Origin: an uncultured Lachnospiraceae bacterium
GTDB lineage: Bacteria; Bacillota; Clostridia; Lachnospirales; Lachnospiraceae
Length of the DNA: 64,000 bases
Assembly (NCBI GenBank): GCA_910587295.1
Contig: CAJULP010000009.1
Span: 16,798-80,797 of the forward strand
Direction: 5' to 3'
Shown: piece by piece, positions 40,931 through 50,851 of the stretch
How the letters are laid out: each line of letters opens with the position of its first letter
Numbering within the stretch: position 1 is the stretch's first letter
Translations under genes and position numbers: made by a program
Notes under the pieces: generated by a model
Told to the model about the DNA's origin: nothing
Database searches by the model: none
The model's input: only the letters and a program-made list of their open reading frames with translations

Positions 40931-42340
40931 TTAATATGCATTTTTATTTACAAAACCTTTAAACAGGGTAAGGAGCATGATCTTGATGTCCATGGACATG
41001 GTCCAGTTTTCAATATAAAACAAATCATACTCAATCCTTTTCCGGATGGAGGTATCCCCCCTGTATCCATTGACCTGAGCCCAGCCCGTAAGCCCCGGCC
41101 GCACCTGATGCTTGATCATATAACGGGGTATCTCTTCTTTAAATTTCTCAACGAACTGGGGCCGTTCCGGTCTTGGCCCGACCAAAGACATTTCCCCCAA
41201 AAGGATATTAAAGAGCTGGGGAAGCTCATCTAAGCTGGTACGCCGCAAAAACTTCCCTATTCTGGTCACCCTGGGGTCATCCTTTACCGTCCAAGCCTTT
41301 TCTTCCACAGACGCCTTTTGCAGCTCCATAGTACGGAACTTATACATATGGAACACCTTGTTATGAAGCCCTACCCGCTCCTGCTTAAAAATCACCGGCC
41401 CCCTGCTGGTAAACCGGATAGCAAGCGCCGTTATGATCATGATGGGGGAGGAAATCAAAATCCCAAGGGAAGATCCTATAATGTCCACCGCACGTTTCGC
41501 CACCCAGTTTAACGTATTGGTCAGGGGCACATAACGGATATTGATCACGGGAAGACCCATCAGATCCTCCGTATAAGGATGGCTTGGCACTAAGGAATTG
41601 TAATCCGGGATAAATTTGGTGTGGACCCCGGACTTTTCGCACAAATCCACAATATATTCCAAATGGTCGTAATCTTTCAGGGAAAGCGTGATTGCAATCT
41701 CATCCAGCTTGTTTTCAGGAAGGATGTACCTGATATTTTCCACCCTGCCCACAACTTTAACGCCTTTATAAATGGTTCCGCTTGGAATCCTGTCATCTAA
41801 GATTCCTCTCACCACATAGCCCCACTGGGGATTGGCGTTGATCCGGGTGATATATTCCTCTGCCGCCCTGGAATATCCCACCAGCAGCATATATTTCAGA
41901 TTATATCCTTTTTTACGGAAATACAAAAGCAGATTCCGGATCATGGTACGGCAGATCGTAGTAGCAATAATATTAACGAGGAAAAAGGCCCCCATCATAA
42001 AACGGGAGAAATGATTTTGGTGGATAAAATACAAAAATACGATGAAAACAACAATCCCTACCGTATTGGCCTTGATGATCGCCTCGATCTCGTACTTTCT
42101 CCTGGTAGCGCGCTTGGGCGCATACATATTAAAGAAATAATACAGAACGATATATTCGGGTATGACAAAATAGAGGAAACTAAAATAGGTCCTCATGTCC
42201 AATGCCCCTGCACCTGGTTCCGTATCCGCAAATATGGTACAGAATTTAATATACCATGCAAGCAAGTAGGAGATGACCACCACGATGGCATCCACCAACA
42301 AGTGCAGTCTATTGAAATACTTCTGATTATCCTTGATCAT
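40931..42340 (-). CDS. Undecaprenyl-phosphate sugar phosphotransferase (WbaP-like)
   Basis: 469 aa. Five N-terminal membrane spans, a CoA-binding-like central domain, and the C-terminal polyprenyl glycosylphosphotransferase core: FKQERVGLHNKVFHMYKFRTM, DELPQLFNILLGEMSLVGPRPE, RPGLTGWAQVNGYRGDTS. Starts the chain by moving a sugar-phosphate onto undecaprenyl phosphate on the inner face. Promoter at 42363-42391. The first sugar is not clear from sequence. Confidence 0.9.
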   Translation of the reverse strand: MIKDNQKYFNRLHLLVDAIVVVISYLLAWYIKFCTIFADTEPGAGALDMRTYFSFLYFVIPEYIVLYYFFNMYAPKRATRRKYEIEAIIKANTVGIVVFIVFLYFIHQNHFSRFMMGAFFLVNIIATTICRTMIRNLLLYFRKKGYNLKYMLLVGYSRAAEEYITRINANPQWGYVVRGILDDRIPSGTIYKGVKVVGRVENIRYILPENKLDEIAITLSLKDYDHLEYIVDLCEKSGVHTKFIPDYNSLVPSHPYTEDLMGLPVINIRYVPLTNTLNWVAKRAVDIIGSSLGILISSPIMIITALAIRFTSRGPVIFKQERVGLHNKVFHMYKFRTMELQKASVEEKAWTVKDDPRVTRIGKFLRRTSLDELPQLFNILLGEMSLVGPRPERPQFVEKFKEEIPRYMIKHQVRPGLTGWAQVNGYRGDTSIRKRIEYDLFYIENWTMSMDIKIMLLTLFKGFVNKNAY

Positions 42341-42362
42341 ATCCTGCTACCTTCTTGCAAAC

Positions 42363-42391
42363 ATTTTACAATATTGTTACAAAAAGTACAA
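42363..42391 (-). promoter_or_regulatory. Sigma-A promoter of the priming transferase gene
   Basis: Minus strand TTGTAC (42391-42386), 17-nt spacer, TAAAAT (42368-42363). It lies just after the upstream GT2 gene and gives the priming step its own transcript. Confidence 0.65.
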
Positions 42392-42398
42392 CCCAAAG

Positions 42399-43367
42399 TT
42401 ATCTGCCCCATAACAACCGGCAGATGTTAACCCAGAGTTGTATCTGGATCCAAAAATAATTTTTCAGGTTCTTCCATTTAAAAGAAACCTTGCGCGCCTT
42501 TCCCTCTTTTGAACAAGACAGCATAAAGCCCTCCGACAGCCCTTTCAAATAGTCCTTCCCTAATCCTTTCAAAGAAAAAAATGCTGCTTTTACCAGATAA
42601 CCTGCCGCTAAAAAAGGAAGATTTATGATAATCTGCAGAACAGGCATATTTTTATAAATCAGATAAATACTGTTTTTGGCGGATAATGTTACTTTAAAGG
42701 CATTATGCTTAGAGCCGCTTGCCGCGCTTCCCGCATGATAAACCACAGCCTTTGGATCATATCTGTTAGGATATCCATAAATATTAGCACGATACCCGAT
42801 ATCAATATCTTCCAGATAGGCAAAATGGTTTTCATCAAATAAACCAATCCGGGAAAACAGGCTTCTCCGGTATAACGCACAGCCGCCGCAGGCAGAAAAA
42901 ACACGGTCCGGATCCCTTAAGCGGTCCGCAGTCCGATCCTTTCCCCTTGCAAAAGCCCAGCCGAAGGCACAGTAAAAGTCCCCGGCGCCGTCCAGCTTTT
43001 CCGGATTTTTCATCTGCAGCATCTTGGCGGATACGGAAAACGCTTCCGGATGGGCGTCAAGAGCATTTTCCAACTGTTCCACCAGTTTTGTATCCGCCGC
43101 CGTATCATTATTAAGAAGCAGCACATATTCCGTTTCTGCTACCCGGATCCCGGCATTGACTGCTGCAGGAAATCCTTTGTTTTCGGAAAAAGCCACAATC
43201 TTAACCTGAGGGAAATCCTGCCTGACCAGTTTTAGGCTTCCGTCTGCCGAATGATTGTCCACTAAGATCACATCTACCGGCACGCTGCCCTCATACAAAG
43301 AACGCAGGCATCCGCCAATATAATCAATCCCCTTATAGTTGGGAATCACTACCGTAGTCCTTACCAT
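42399..43367 (-). CDS. Family 2 glycosyltransferase
   Basis: 322 aa. VVIPNYKGIDYIGGCLRSLY, LLNNDT (DxD), and AYLEDIDIGYRANIYGY with the usual ED; C-terminal hydrophobic stretch (NMPVLQIIINLPFLAAGYLVKAAFFSL) suggests membrane association. Cytosolic face. Begins 9 bp after the GT2 gene upstream. Confidence 0.85.
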   Translation of the reverse strand: MVRTTVVIPNYKGIDYIGGCLRSLYEGSVPVDVILVDNHSADGSLKLVRQDFPQVKIVAFSENKGFPAAVNAGIRVAETEYVLLLNNDTAADTKLVEQLENALDAHPEAFSVSAKMLQMKNPEKLDGAGDFYCAFGWAFARGKDRTADRLRDPDRVFSACGGCALYRRSLFSRIGLFDENHFAYLEDIDIGYRANIYGYPNRYDPKAVVYHAGSAASGSKHNAFKVTLSAKNSIYLIYKNMPVLQIIINLPFLAAGYLVKAAFFSLKGLGKDYLKGLSEGFMLSCSKEGKARKVSFKWKNLKNYFWIQIQLWVNICRLLWGR

Positions 43368-43376
43368 TAGCCCCCC

Positions 43377-44762
43377 TTATTCCACCCACTTTTCCACCAG
43401 TTCCGGATCCCACACGATCCTGAAACCCTTTTGACGGATCTTCTCACAAAACCGCAGACTCAGCTCTTTATAGTCCACATGATCGTTCAAACAATTCTTC
43501 CAGTCAAAACGGCCATTTCTTGGATTCTGCAGATACCCAAGCCCTAACAGTTCTTCCATAATCCCCTGTGCCTGAGGTGAAAGTTTCATGCACCGCACAT
43601 CCACGGCCTCCGCCTCCTGAGTCAGGCAAGCCCTGTGCATATAACCGCTGTATTCTTTGTGGAGGCCCTCATAAACGACGGTTCCATCCGTCAGATACAG
43701 TCCGCCTATGATCTTATTTTTCTTATCCACAAGTTTGCCGCCTACCACCGCCGTATCCAAACGATTGGTAAACAGATCCGGCAAAAAATTCACCCGGTAA
43801 AAACCAAGGTGCCGTAAGTGTGCTACTTTCCCTTTCCAGCCCCTGCTCCTTAAAAAGTCTTCCAGCGCCCTCTTACCCGCATCATAGGCATACTGCTTAC
43901 TTTCCGGATTGCCTGCCGTCGACCCTTCGTGGCATCTCCAGTGATAAAGCACCTTAGGGATATGGACAATTGGCAGCTCAGTCCGGAAGGTGCGCTTTTT
44001 ATCCTTTCCCAGCATGGCGCTTACCCCCCGGAGTACCAGATCATAGTCCTGGGCCCCGTCGCACACACTGCGGAAACAGAGCTCCTGCATCAACTGACGC
44101 TTCATTACCAAAAAATGACAGATGTAATTATTTGACAAAATTAAATCAAGATTAAATTCCGGTTTCCTGTTTGGTTCAAAAAACGCCCTGCCGCTTCCGT
44201 CACATTTATCCTCATCGGAATATAGCATTTGAATCTGGATATTCTCCTGATCCTTATGGTAGATTTCCTTTGCCATCTCATAAAGCGCATCCGGTGCGAG
44301 CAAATCATCATGGTCTAAAAGCGCCGCATAATCCCCGGTGGCATACATGAGCGCCTGATTTGTATTGGCGGATATCCCTGCATTTTGTTTCAGCCGCCGG
44401 TAACGGATCCTTGGATCGTCGTAACTTTTGACCACCTGCTCCACCCTCTCTTCCTTACTGGCGTCTGCAATGACAAGCTCAAAATTGCCATAGCTTTGGC
44501 CAAGCACTGATTCCAGCATAGGACGCAGATATTCTTCCTTGGTCTCATACGCAGGCACCAGGATACTGAACCGGATCCCGAATATCCCGCCCTCTTCCCT
44601 TTGACGGACAAGTTCTTCCCGCCCCGGTCCTTCATAATGGTAATCTTCTAAAAGTTCTTCCCCCACTCTTTCCCTGATCGCATAGACTGCCTGTCTGATG
44701 CCGTTCTTTTTCAGATAATTCAGGGTCTTTCTTAAGTTACTTACTTTAATGATCTTTCCCAT
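43377..44762 (-). CDS. Family 2 glycosyltransferase
   Basis: 461 aa from ATG 44762. A basic N-terminus of about 70 residues, then FSILVPAYETKEEYLRPMLESVLGQSYGNFEL, ALLDHDDLLAPDALYEM (DxD), SDEDKCDGSGRAFFEPNRKPEFN, and an H-bonding PKVLYHWRCHEGST. It ends with a beta-rich segment (YRVNFLPDLFTNRLDTAVVGGKLVDKKNKIIGGLYLTDGTVVYEG). Acts in polymer assembly. The linkage cannot be read from sequence. Confidence 0.85.
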   Translation of the reverse strand: MGKIIKVSNLRKTLNYLKKNGIRQAVYAIRERVGEELLEDYHYEGPGREELVRQREEGGIFGIRFSILVPAYETKEEYLRPMLESVLGQSYGNFELVIADASKEERVEQVVKSYDDPRIRYRRLKQNAGISANTNQALMYATGDYAALLDHDDLLAPDALYEMAKEIYHKDQENIQIQMLYSDEDKCDGSGRAFFEPNRKPEFNLDLILSNNYICHFLVMKRQLMQELCFRSVCDGAQDYDLVLRGVSAMLGKDKKRTFRTELPIVHIPKVLYHWRCHEGSTAGNPESKQYAYDAGKRALEDFLRSRGWKGKVAHLRHLGFYRVNFLPDLFTNRLDTAVVGGKLVDKKNKIIGGLYLTDGTVVYEGLHKEYSGYMHRACLTQEAEAVDVRCMKLSPQAQGIMEELLGLGYLQNPRNGRFDWKNCLNDHVDYKELSLRFCEKIRQKGFRIVWDPELVEKWVE

Positions 44763-44806
44763 GACCAAAGGCCCACCCCTTCCTTATCGTTTCCTGTATA
44801 TACGGC

Positions 44807-44833
44807 AAATCGCCCTGTCTGCCAGGGCGATTT
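44807..44833 (-). terminator. Hairpin after the phosphohexomutase gene
   Basis: AAATCGCCCTG / CAGGGCGATTT, 5-nt loop; on the minus strand only TTT follows, so moderate strength. Confidence 0.6.
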
Positions 44834-44843
44834 TGATCCCGTT

Positions 44844-46565
44844 CTATAAATATGCTTTCAACGCTTCCGTAAGTTTTTCCACCTTATCCTGCGCATCCTC
44901 CAAGCTGTTTCCCTTAACCCCCATATAGAATTTGATCTTGGGTTCCGTTCCGGAAGGACGGGCGCAGCACCAGGAATCATTGGTCAGGTCAAAGTAAAGC
45001 ACATTGGATTTGGGAAGCCCTGTAGGCCTTTGCTCCCCGGTTTCCATATCCGTCGTCACGTCCCTGTCATAATCGCGAAGCTCTTTCACTTTAAGCTCCC
45101 CAAAGTTCTTCGGCGGATTGCCGCGAAGCTTATCCATCATCTCCGCGATCTGCTTGGAACCGTCAATCCCCTTTAAGGTGATAGCGTACTGGGTCTCTTT
45201 AAAATAACCGTATTTTTCATAAAGCTTCAGCATCTGATCCCATACGGTAATGCCATTCTTTTTGCACCATGCCGCCATCTCGCAAAGGCACATCACCGCA
45301 ACCACCGCGTCTTTATCCCTTGCATGGGTACCTGCCAGGCAGCCATAACTCTCTTCAAGACCGAAAACATAGTTGTTGGAACCGCTCTGCTCAAACCATT
45401 TGATCTGCTCCCCTATGTATTTGAACCCGGTGAGTACCTCAATAAATTTCACCTTATAATCATCGCTGATAGCCCTTGCCATATTCGTGGTAACGATGGT
45501 GGTCACCAATGCAGGATTTTCCGGCATTTTCCCGGTTGCGGTACGCTCCCTTAAAATATATTCCGCAATCAGCATACCGGACATATTCCCGGTAAACGGA
45601 ACATACTCGCCGCTCTTGGTATCTAACGCATAAATCCCCAGTCTGTCTGCATCCGGGTCAGTTGCAAGTACAATATCCGCATTCTTTTCCTTAGCCAGCT
45701 TTAAAGCAAGGGTAAAGGCTTTCGGATCCTCCGGGTTGGGGTAATCCAGGGTGGTAAAATCCGGATCCGGCAATTCCTGCTCGGGAACCACATACACATG
45801 CTTAAAGCCCAGTTCGGAAAGGATCCTCCTTACCGGCACATTCCCTGTTCCGTGGAACGGCGAATATACGATCCTGATATCATCCGCCACTTCCTTGATG
45901 ATTTCCGGGTGGATGATCTGCTTTTTCAGTTCCACCATATAAGCGTCGTCAATTTCAGCGCCGATCACCTGATAAAGGCCTGCTTTTACCGCTTCGTCCT
46001 TATCCATTGTCTTTACCTGATGATAATCCGTAACTTTCTTCACTTCTTCAATAATTTCTTTATCCTTCGGAGCGGTCACCTGAGCGCCATCCTCCCAATA
46101 TGCCTTATATCCATTGTATTCCGGAGGATTATGGCTTGCCGTGATCACAATGCCGGAAATACATCCAAGATAGCGCAGGGCAAAAGAAAGCTCCGGCGTA
46201 GGGCGCAGGGCGTCAAACACATAAGCCTTGATCCCATTAGCCGCAAGGCAAAGAGCCGCCTCGTCCGCAAATTCCGGTGACATCCTTCTGGAATCATATG
46301 CGATCGCCACGCCTTTTTCTTTTCCGCCCTGGCTGATGATATAATTAGCCAGACCCTGGGTAGCCTTGCGCACAGTATAAATGTTCATACGGTTCGTTCC
46401 GGCGCCGATCACGCCGCGCAGTCCACCGGTACCAAACTCAAGCTCTTTATAAAAGCGGTCTTCAATTTCCTTCTCATTCCCCTCAATGCTTTTCAGCTCC
46501 TGCCTTGTCTTCTCATCAAAGTACGCATCCTCAAGCCAAAAATCATACTGTTCTTTGTAGCCCAT
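44844..46565 (-). CDS. Phosphoglucomutase / phosphomannomutase family
   Basis: 573 aa, the long bacterial alpha-PGM type. Catalytic Ser in GIVITASHNPPEYNGYK, metal loop TDPDADRLG, sugar loop GLEESYG, phosphate loop RPSGTEPKIKF. Converts glucose-6-P and glucose-1-P, the substrate for RmlA in the same locus. No signal. Separated from the GT2 gene at 46710 by 144 bp that hold an imperfect hairpin and nothing else I can support. Confidence 0.9.
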   Translation of the reverse strand: MGYKEQYDFWLEDAYFDEKTRQELKSIEGNEKEIEDRFYKELEFGTGGLRGVIGAGTNRMNIYTVRKATQGLANYIISQGGKEKGVAIAYDSRRMSPEFADEAALCLAANGIKAYVFDALRPTPELSFALRYLGCISGIVITASHNPPEYNGYKAYWEDGAQVTAPKDKEIIEEVKKVTDYHQVKTMDKDEAVKAGLYQVIGAEIDDAYMVELKKQIIHPEIIKEVADDIRIVYSPFHGTGNVPVRRILSELGFKHVYVVPEQELPDPDFTTLDYPNPEDPKAFTLALKLAKEKNADIVLATDPDADRLGIYALDTKSGEYVPFTGNMSGMLIAEYILRERTATGKMPENPALVTTIVTTNMARAISDDYKVKFIEVLTGFKYIGEQIKWFEQSGSNNYVFGLEESYGCLAGTHARDKDAVVAVMCLCEMAAWCKKNGITVWDQMLKLYEKYGYFKETQYAITLKGIDGSKQIAEMMDKLRGNPPKNFGELKVKELRDYDRDVTTDMETGEQRPTGLPKSNVLYFDLTNDSWCCARPSGTEPKIKFYMGVKGNSLEDAQDKVEKLTEALKAYL

Positions 46566-46709
46566 TTCCCTACCTCCTGATTCTCATTTTTATGGAAGCT
46601 GCCCTGCAGACCCCTGCAAAGCCAGCTTTTTTCATTCTACCACAATCTGGTCAGATTTTCAAAATAAACTTCACCGGAAACTCTGCGGCCAAATGGCTGC
46701 CCCCTATGA

Positions 46710-48668
46710 TCAATCTCCGATTTTTAGTGCGAAATCGCTTCTGTCAAGAGAAAAATTCGGATTATAATAAGGATCCCCGTTCGAAAGCACCTCTTTCCAC
46801 TTCTCCCTGAAACGCTCCGACTCCTTATTGTAACGCTCCGCCTTCTGGCCGGCATCGTCAAGCCCTCTCGAGAGAGATTCAAAATGATACAACTCCGCAA
46901 AAGGAGTAAACACGTTTAACAAGCCCATTTTCCTAAGCTTTAAACAAAAATCCACGTCATTTAAGGAAACGGCAAACTCTTCCGAAAGGCCGCCCGCCTG
47001 TAAAAACAATGCTTTTTTTACCATCAGACAGGCTCCTGTTACCGCGGAAACGTTCTGGGCATAGCAAAGCCTTCCCATGTACCCCAGATTATCCCGGTGC
47101 TGCCCGTAATGGCTGTGGCCCGCGGTACGATGGGCGCCAAGCCCCAAGACCACTCCCGCATGCTGGATGGTCTTATCCCCGTAATAAAGCTTCGCCCCAA
47201 CCGCACCCACGTCCGGCCGCTGTGCGTACATCAAAAGCTCTTCCATCCAGTTCACCGTAATGACCTGCGTATCATTGTTCAGCAAAAGCACATACTCACC
47301 CTTTGCCTGAGAAACCCCCAGATTGTTCACGGCGGAATAATTGAAAGGCCCCTCAAAAGTTACTATCTTAACTCTCTCATTTTCCTTCAGTTCTTCATAA
47401 TAATCCAGAATACTCTTTTCTGTACTGCCGTTTTCCACAATAATGACCTCAAAATTGTCATAGGTGGACTTTTCAAAAACAGAATCCAGGCAACGCCTTA
47501 AATCTCCGGCATGATCCTTATTGGCTATCACAATGGAAATAAGAGGATTTCCAATGATCTGGTATCGAATCTTAAAAATAGTGTCAAAGGCCCTTGTGGA
47601 GGAAATCTGGAAATGGTCAAACCCATGCCTTTTAAGGTGATCCGCCACAGCCCCTTTTGCCGACGCAACGGCATAAGGCTTTGCTCCAATCCCTGCCGCC
47701 GTGCTCCCCGGGTGGCTTCTCCAGTAATACATCAATTTGGGCACATGGACCACACACTTCGCCCGGTCCGTCAGCCGCAGGATCATATCATGGTCCTGGC
47801 TTCCGTCAAACCTGGAGCGGAACAACTCCGTTCCATCCAAAAGTTCCCTGGCAAACACACTAAAATGACAGATGTAATTATTGGCCCGCAGATTGTCGAT
47901 GGCAAAGTCCGGCTTAAAATGCATGGTCAGCATTTTGTTAATGTCGCCGCTTTTAAAGGTGGTCTCGTCACAGTATATGTAATCCGCCTGCTTTTCATTG
48001 ATCACCTTCACATATTCATAAAGGACGCCGGGATGCAGCACGTCATCGTGATCGAACAAGCCGATATATTCCCCGGCAGCAAGGGCAAGACAGTGATTGG
48101 TGTTTCCGGCAATACCTTCGTTCTTTAAAAGCTTCCGGTAAACAATCCTCCCCCTTCCGTCCTTTTCCTGATATTCTTTTACAATCTGCGCCACCTTCCC
48201 GTGTTCTTCGTCGGAACCGTCCGCAAGGCAGAGCTCCCAGTTCTCATAAGTCTGATTCGTAACTGATTCTATCATTTCTCTTAAAAACTCTTCCGGTGTA
48301 TTATACAGGGGAACTAAGATACTGATCTTCACCATCCGTGGAAACTTCGTCTCTGCCTGCCGCTTTGCTTCCTCTGCAGAAGGAAAGCTTTTGGTCCCAT
48401 ATCTTTCCATGGCCTGCCGCTCAATCTGCTTATACTTCAATTTTGCAATAACGCCTTTTATATTTCCGCAGTTTTTAATTCTGGTTTTCTGACGGATCAA
48501 AAAATGTATGCATTTTCTGGCGGGTGCCGAAGCCTTCCATAACGGATTGCTTTTAATGCGATTTAGTTTATAATTTAAATCATCGCACCTTGCCTCCAGG
48601 TCCGCAACCCGTCCTGCCAGATCCGCATTTCGGAGATGCTCTTTTTCATACTCTTCCCGATAATCCAT
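46710..48668 (-). CDS. Tandem-domain family 2 glycosyltransferase
   Basis: 652 aa from ATG 48668. N-terminal coiled-coil (residues 1-60), then two GT2 domains. The first has KISILVPLYNTPEEFLREMIESVTNQTYENWELCLADGS and LFDHDDVLHP; the second has PLISIVIANKDHAGDLRRCLDSVFEKSTYDNFEVIIVENGS, LLLNNDTQVI and SLNDVDFCLKLRKMG. Both DxD sites are present, so it can add two sugars or run as a polymerase of a repeat. Two-headed GT2 enzymes of this kind are typical of rhamnan and glycan backbones. Adjacent to a related single-headed gene. Confidence 0.85.
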   Translation of the reverse strand: MDYREEYEKEHLRNADLAGRVADLEARCDDLNYKLNRIKSNPLWKASAPARKCIHFLIRQKTRIKNCGNIKGVIAKLKYKQIERQAMERYGTKSFPSAEEAKRQAETKFPRMVKISILVPLYNTPEEFLREMIESVTNQTYENWELCLADGSDEEHGKVAQIVKEYQEKDGRGRIVYRKLLKNEGIAGNTNHCLALAAGEYIGLFDHDDVLHPGVLYEYVKVINEKQADYIYCDETTFKSGDINKMLTMHFKPDFAIDNLRANNYICHFSVFARELLDGTELFRSRFDGSQDHDMILRLTDRAKCVVHVPKLMYYWRSHPGSTAAGIGAKPYAVASAKGAVADHLKRHGFDHFQISSTRAFDTIFKIRYQIIGNPLISIVIANKDHAGDLRRCLDSVFEKSTYDNFEVIIVENGSTEKSILDYYEELKENERVKIVTFEGPFNYSAVNNLGVSQAKGEYVLLLNNDTQVITVNWMEELLMYAQRPDVGAVGAKLYYGDKTIQHAGVVLGLGAHRTAGHSHYGQHRDNLGYMGRLCYAQNVSAVTGACLMVKKALFLQAGGLSEEFAVSLNDVDFCLKLRKMGLLNVFTPFAELYHFESLSRGLDDAGQKAERYNKESERFREKWKEVLSNGDPYYNPNFSLDRSDFALKIGD

Positions 48669-48710
48669 GACGCCTACTCCCATCTTGTTTCTTTTATTTA
48701 ATATTGTATG

Positions 48711-50831
48711 TTATTTAATTTCAAGAGTCCAACTGCTCCAGTTTATCAGCCTTTGCCTGGAGCACCTGTCAACAGCCAGCATGCCAAACTGATAGCTTCC
48801 TTCCGGTATTTTATCACACTTCATCTTAGCTGCAAACCCTGTTAAATCTACATTTAACTGGTCGGATAAATTATTTTTTATGTCCGGACGGAAGCGTTGG
48901 TCTATCGAAATCCCATAAACTTTTCCGTTTGCCAAATTTTTCAATAAAAGCCGCTTTTCGTAACATGCGTTGTCAGATCCGATCACAAAAGTATAACCTT
49001 GAAAGTAATACCCCATATCTTCCGTAGTTTCTTCAGGAGGCGCCACGCCATACTTCCATTTATAAATATCCATGGCACATTCCATCCCTACCACAAGGCA
49101 GGAATCCTCCCTGGCCCCCGCCAGATCTTTTGCGCACTCCTTCACCCTGGCCCATGGCATGTTAAGCGTCACCTGATATTGGCAGGCAGGAGAATAACCA
49201 CTTTCCAGCATATCCGTAGTCAGGTAAGGGTGGTAAAAGGGATCCTTGCCGTAGATCTTCTGGTGCCGCTCATAAAGCAGATCCTTTTCCCGAAGAAGCC
49301 GCAACTGCTTTTCCTTTGATTCTCCGTCCTTCCCCCTGCTTAACGATTCATGATGGTACAAAACCACATCATTCCTGACAAGATTATAATATCCCTTTTC
49401 AAAAATGCTATAACACAGATCCACATCATTAAATGCCACTGCCAGGCCTTCAAAAAAACCTCCCGCTTCCCCGAACACCTCCCGGCGCATCAGAAGGCAG
49501 GCGCCGGTCACCCCCAGCATATCATGGACACCCCGGTTCATCCCGTAGTAGTGTTCCTCCCTGTCATCCAGAAACTGTAGTTTATGGGCCGGCCCTACCC
49601 GTAAATTAGTGATCCCGGCATGCTGGATGATATATGATTCCGGATAAAGAAGTTTCGCCCCCACAGCCCCTGTGTAAGGCAAAAGGGCTTTTTGGGCCAT
49701 TTGATCCAGCCAGTCAGGCTGAATGATCTCCATATCATCATTCAAAAACAAAAGCAGCCTGCCTTTTGCCTCTTTTGCCCCCATATTACACATTTTAGAG
49801 AAGTTAAACTCCATAGGGTGATAAAAATAACGAAAGCTATTTTTATTGTCCGGACCGGCATTCAGATCTTCCAGCTTTTTTTCCACCAAACGGCGGTTTA
49901 CTTCCCCGCTTCCGTTATCCACAATGATAAAATCACAGCGATAGCAGGTTACCGTTCTTTCCAGAAAAGAATTTAGACACCGGAACAGAATTTCAGGATG
50001 GTCTTTGGAAGGGATAATAACGGAAATTTCAGGCTCCGGACCACAGCTTTCCTTCTTTTTGCCGCTGCCCTGAGCCAAAAGGACTTCCTCCTCCAAAAGT
50101 GCAAGATGTTTTATCTGTCCATAGCCGGGCTTCAGGCTATGAAACAGCACCTGCCTTACATGAAACACCGGCATTTCCTGTTCCCGCTTTGCAAAACCGC
50201 CATGACTGACGATCAAATGATACAAGAGAAGATACAGTGTCCGGCTCTGCTCCCTCTCCCAGACTTCCCAAAGAGACGCTGTCCTGACCGCCACCAGGGC
50301 CCCAAAATAAAAAGAAGCCAAAAAACGATCCGGAGACCAGTCTGGCTTAAACCAGGGCCGCTTCCGCTCCCCGCCTGCCTGTACATCCTCGTCTCCATAG
50401 ATCAGTATAACATCTTCATGTTCTGCAAATTCTTTCAAAATAAGGGGAATCGCAAACCCGCTCCGCTCTCCCTCATACATTTGGATCAGAACAATATCCG
50501 CCCATAGCCTGGGAATCTTCAATTTATTGCCTTTTTCTATATCTTTGTAATAAATTGTCTGAACGGTATGAGCTTCGTTTTTTCGACAGGAAGCGTCAAA
50601 ACATGAACTTTTTCCTTCATTTTCCATCTCATAACCGTCATATGTTTCTTTCTCAGATTCAGTTGTCAGATAATTTCTGTATTTCTCGCAAATATTTGGT
50701 TTGATTATGTTATTTTCTTCCTGTTTTCTGATCCATCCGTCATATGAGAGACTTTTTTCTTTTAACGCTATTTCATATTTTCGATGCTCTCTGTCGATCA
50801 AAATCTGTTTTACGGCCCTTTTTAATCCCAT
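48711..50831 (-). CDS. Family 2 glycosyltransferase with degenerate first domain
   Basis: 706 aa. A first GT2-like segment (LWADIVLIQMYEGERSGFAIPLILKEF ... VILIYGDEDVQAGGERKRPWFKPDWSPDRFL) lacks the usual N-terminal nucleotide strand, so it looks degenerate. The second GT2 domain is complete: PEISVIIPSKDHPEILFRCLNSFLERTVTCYRCDFIIVDNGS, LLFLNDDMEII, AFNDVDLCYSIFEKGYYN. The last ~170 residues form a beta-rich domain (YSPACQYQVTLNMPW ... SSWTLEI). The weak ribosome site suggests coupling to the methyltransferase gene 20 bp upstream. Confidence 0.8.
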   Translation of the reverse strand: MGLKRAVKQILIDREHRKYEIALKEKSLSYDGWIRKQEENNIIKPNICEKYRNYLTTESEKETYDGYEMENEGKSSCFDASCRKNEAHTVQTIYYKDIEKGNKLKIPRLWADIVLIQMYEGERSGFAIPLILKEFAEHEDVILIYGDEDVQAGGERKRPWFKPDWSPDRFLASFYFGALVAVRTASLWEVWEREQSRTLYLLLYHLIVSHGGFAKREQEMPVFHVRQVLFHSLKPGYGQIKHLALLEEEVLLAQGSGKKKESCGPEPEISVIIPSKDHPEILFRCLNSFLERTVTCYRCDFIIVDNGSGEVNRRLVEKKLEDLNAGPDNKNSFRYFYHPMEFNFSKMCNMGAKEAKGRLLLFLNDDMEIIQPDWLDQMAQKALLPYTGAVGAKLLYPESYIIQHAGITNLRVGPAHKLQFLDDREEHYYGMNRGVHDMLGVTGACLLMRREVFGEAGGFFEGLAVAFNDVDLCYSIFEKGYYNLVRNDVVLYHHESLSRGKDGESKEKQLRLLREKDLLYERHQKIYGKDPFYHPYLTTDMLESGYSPACQYQVTLNMPWARVKECAKDLAGAREDSCLVVGMECAMDIYKWKYGVAPPEETTEDMGYYFQGYTFVIGSDNACYEKRLLLKNLANGKVYGISIDQRFRPDIKNNLSDQLNVDLTGFAAKMKCDKIPEGSYQFGMLAVDRCSRQRLINWSSWTLEIK

Positions 50832-50851
50832 ATGTTATTTTACCATGCCCT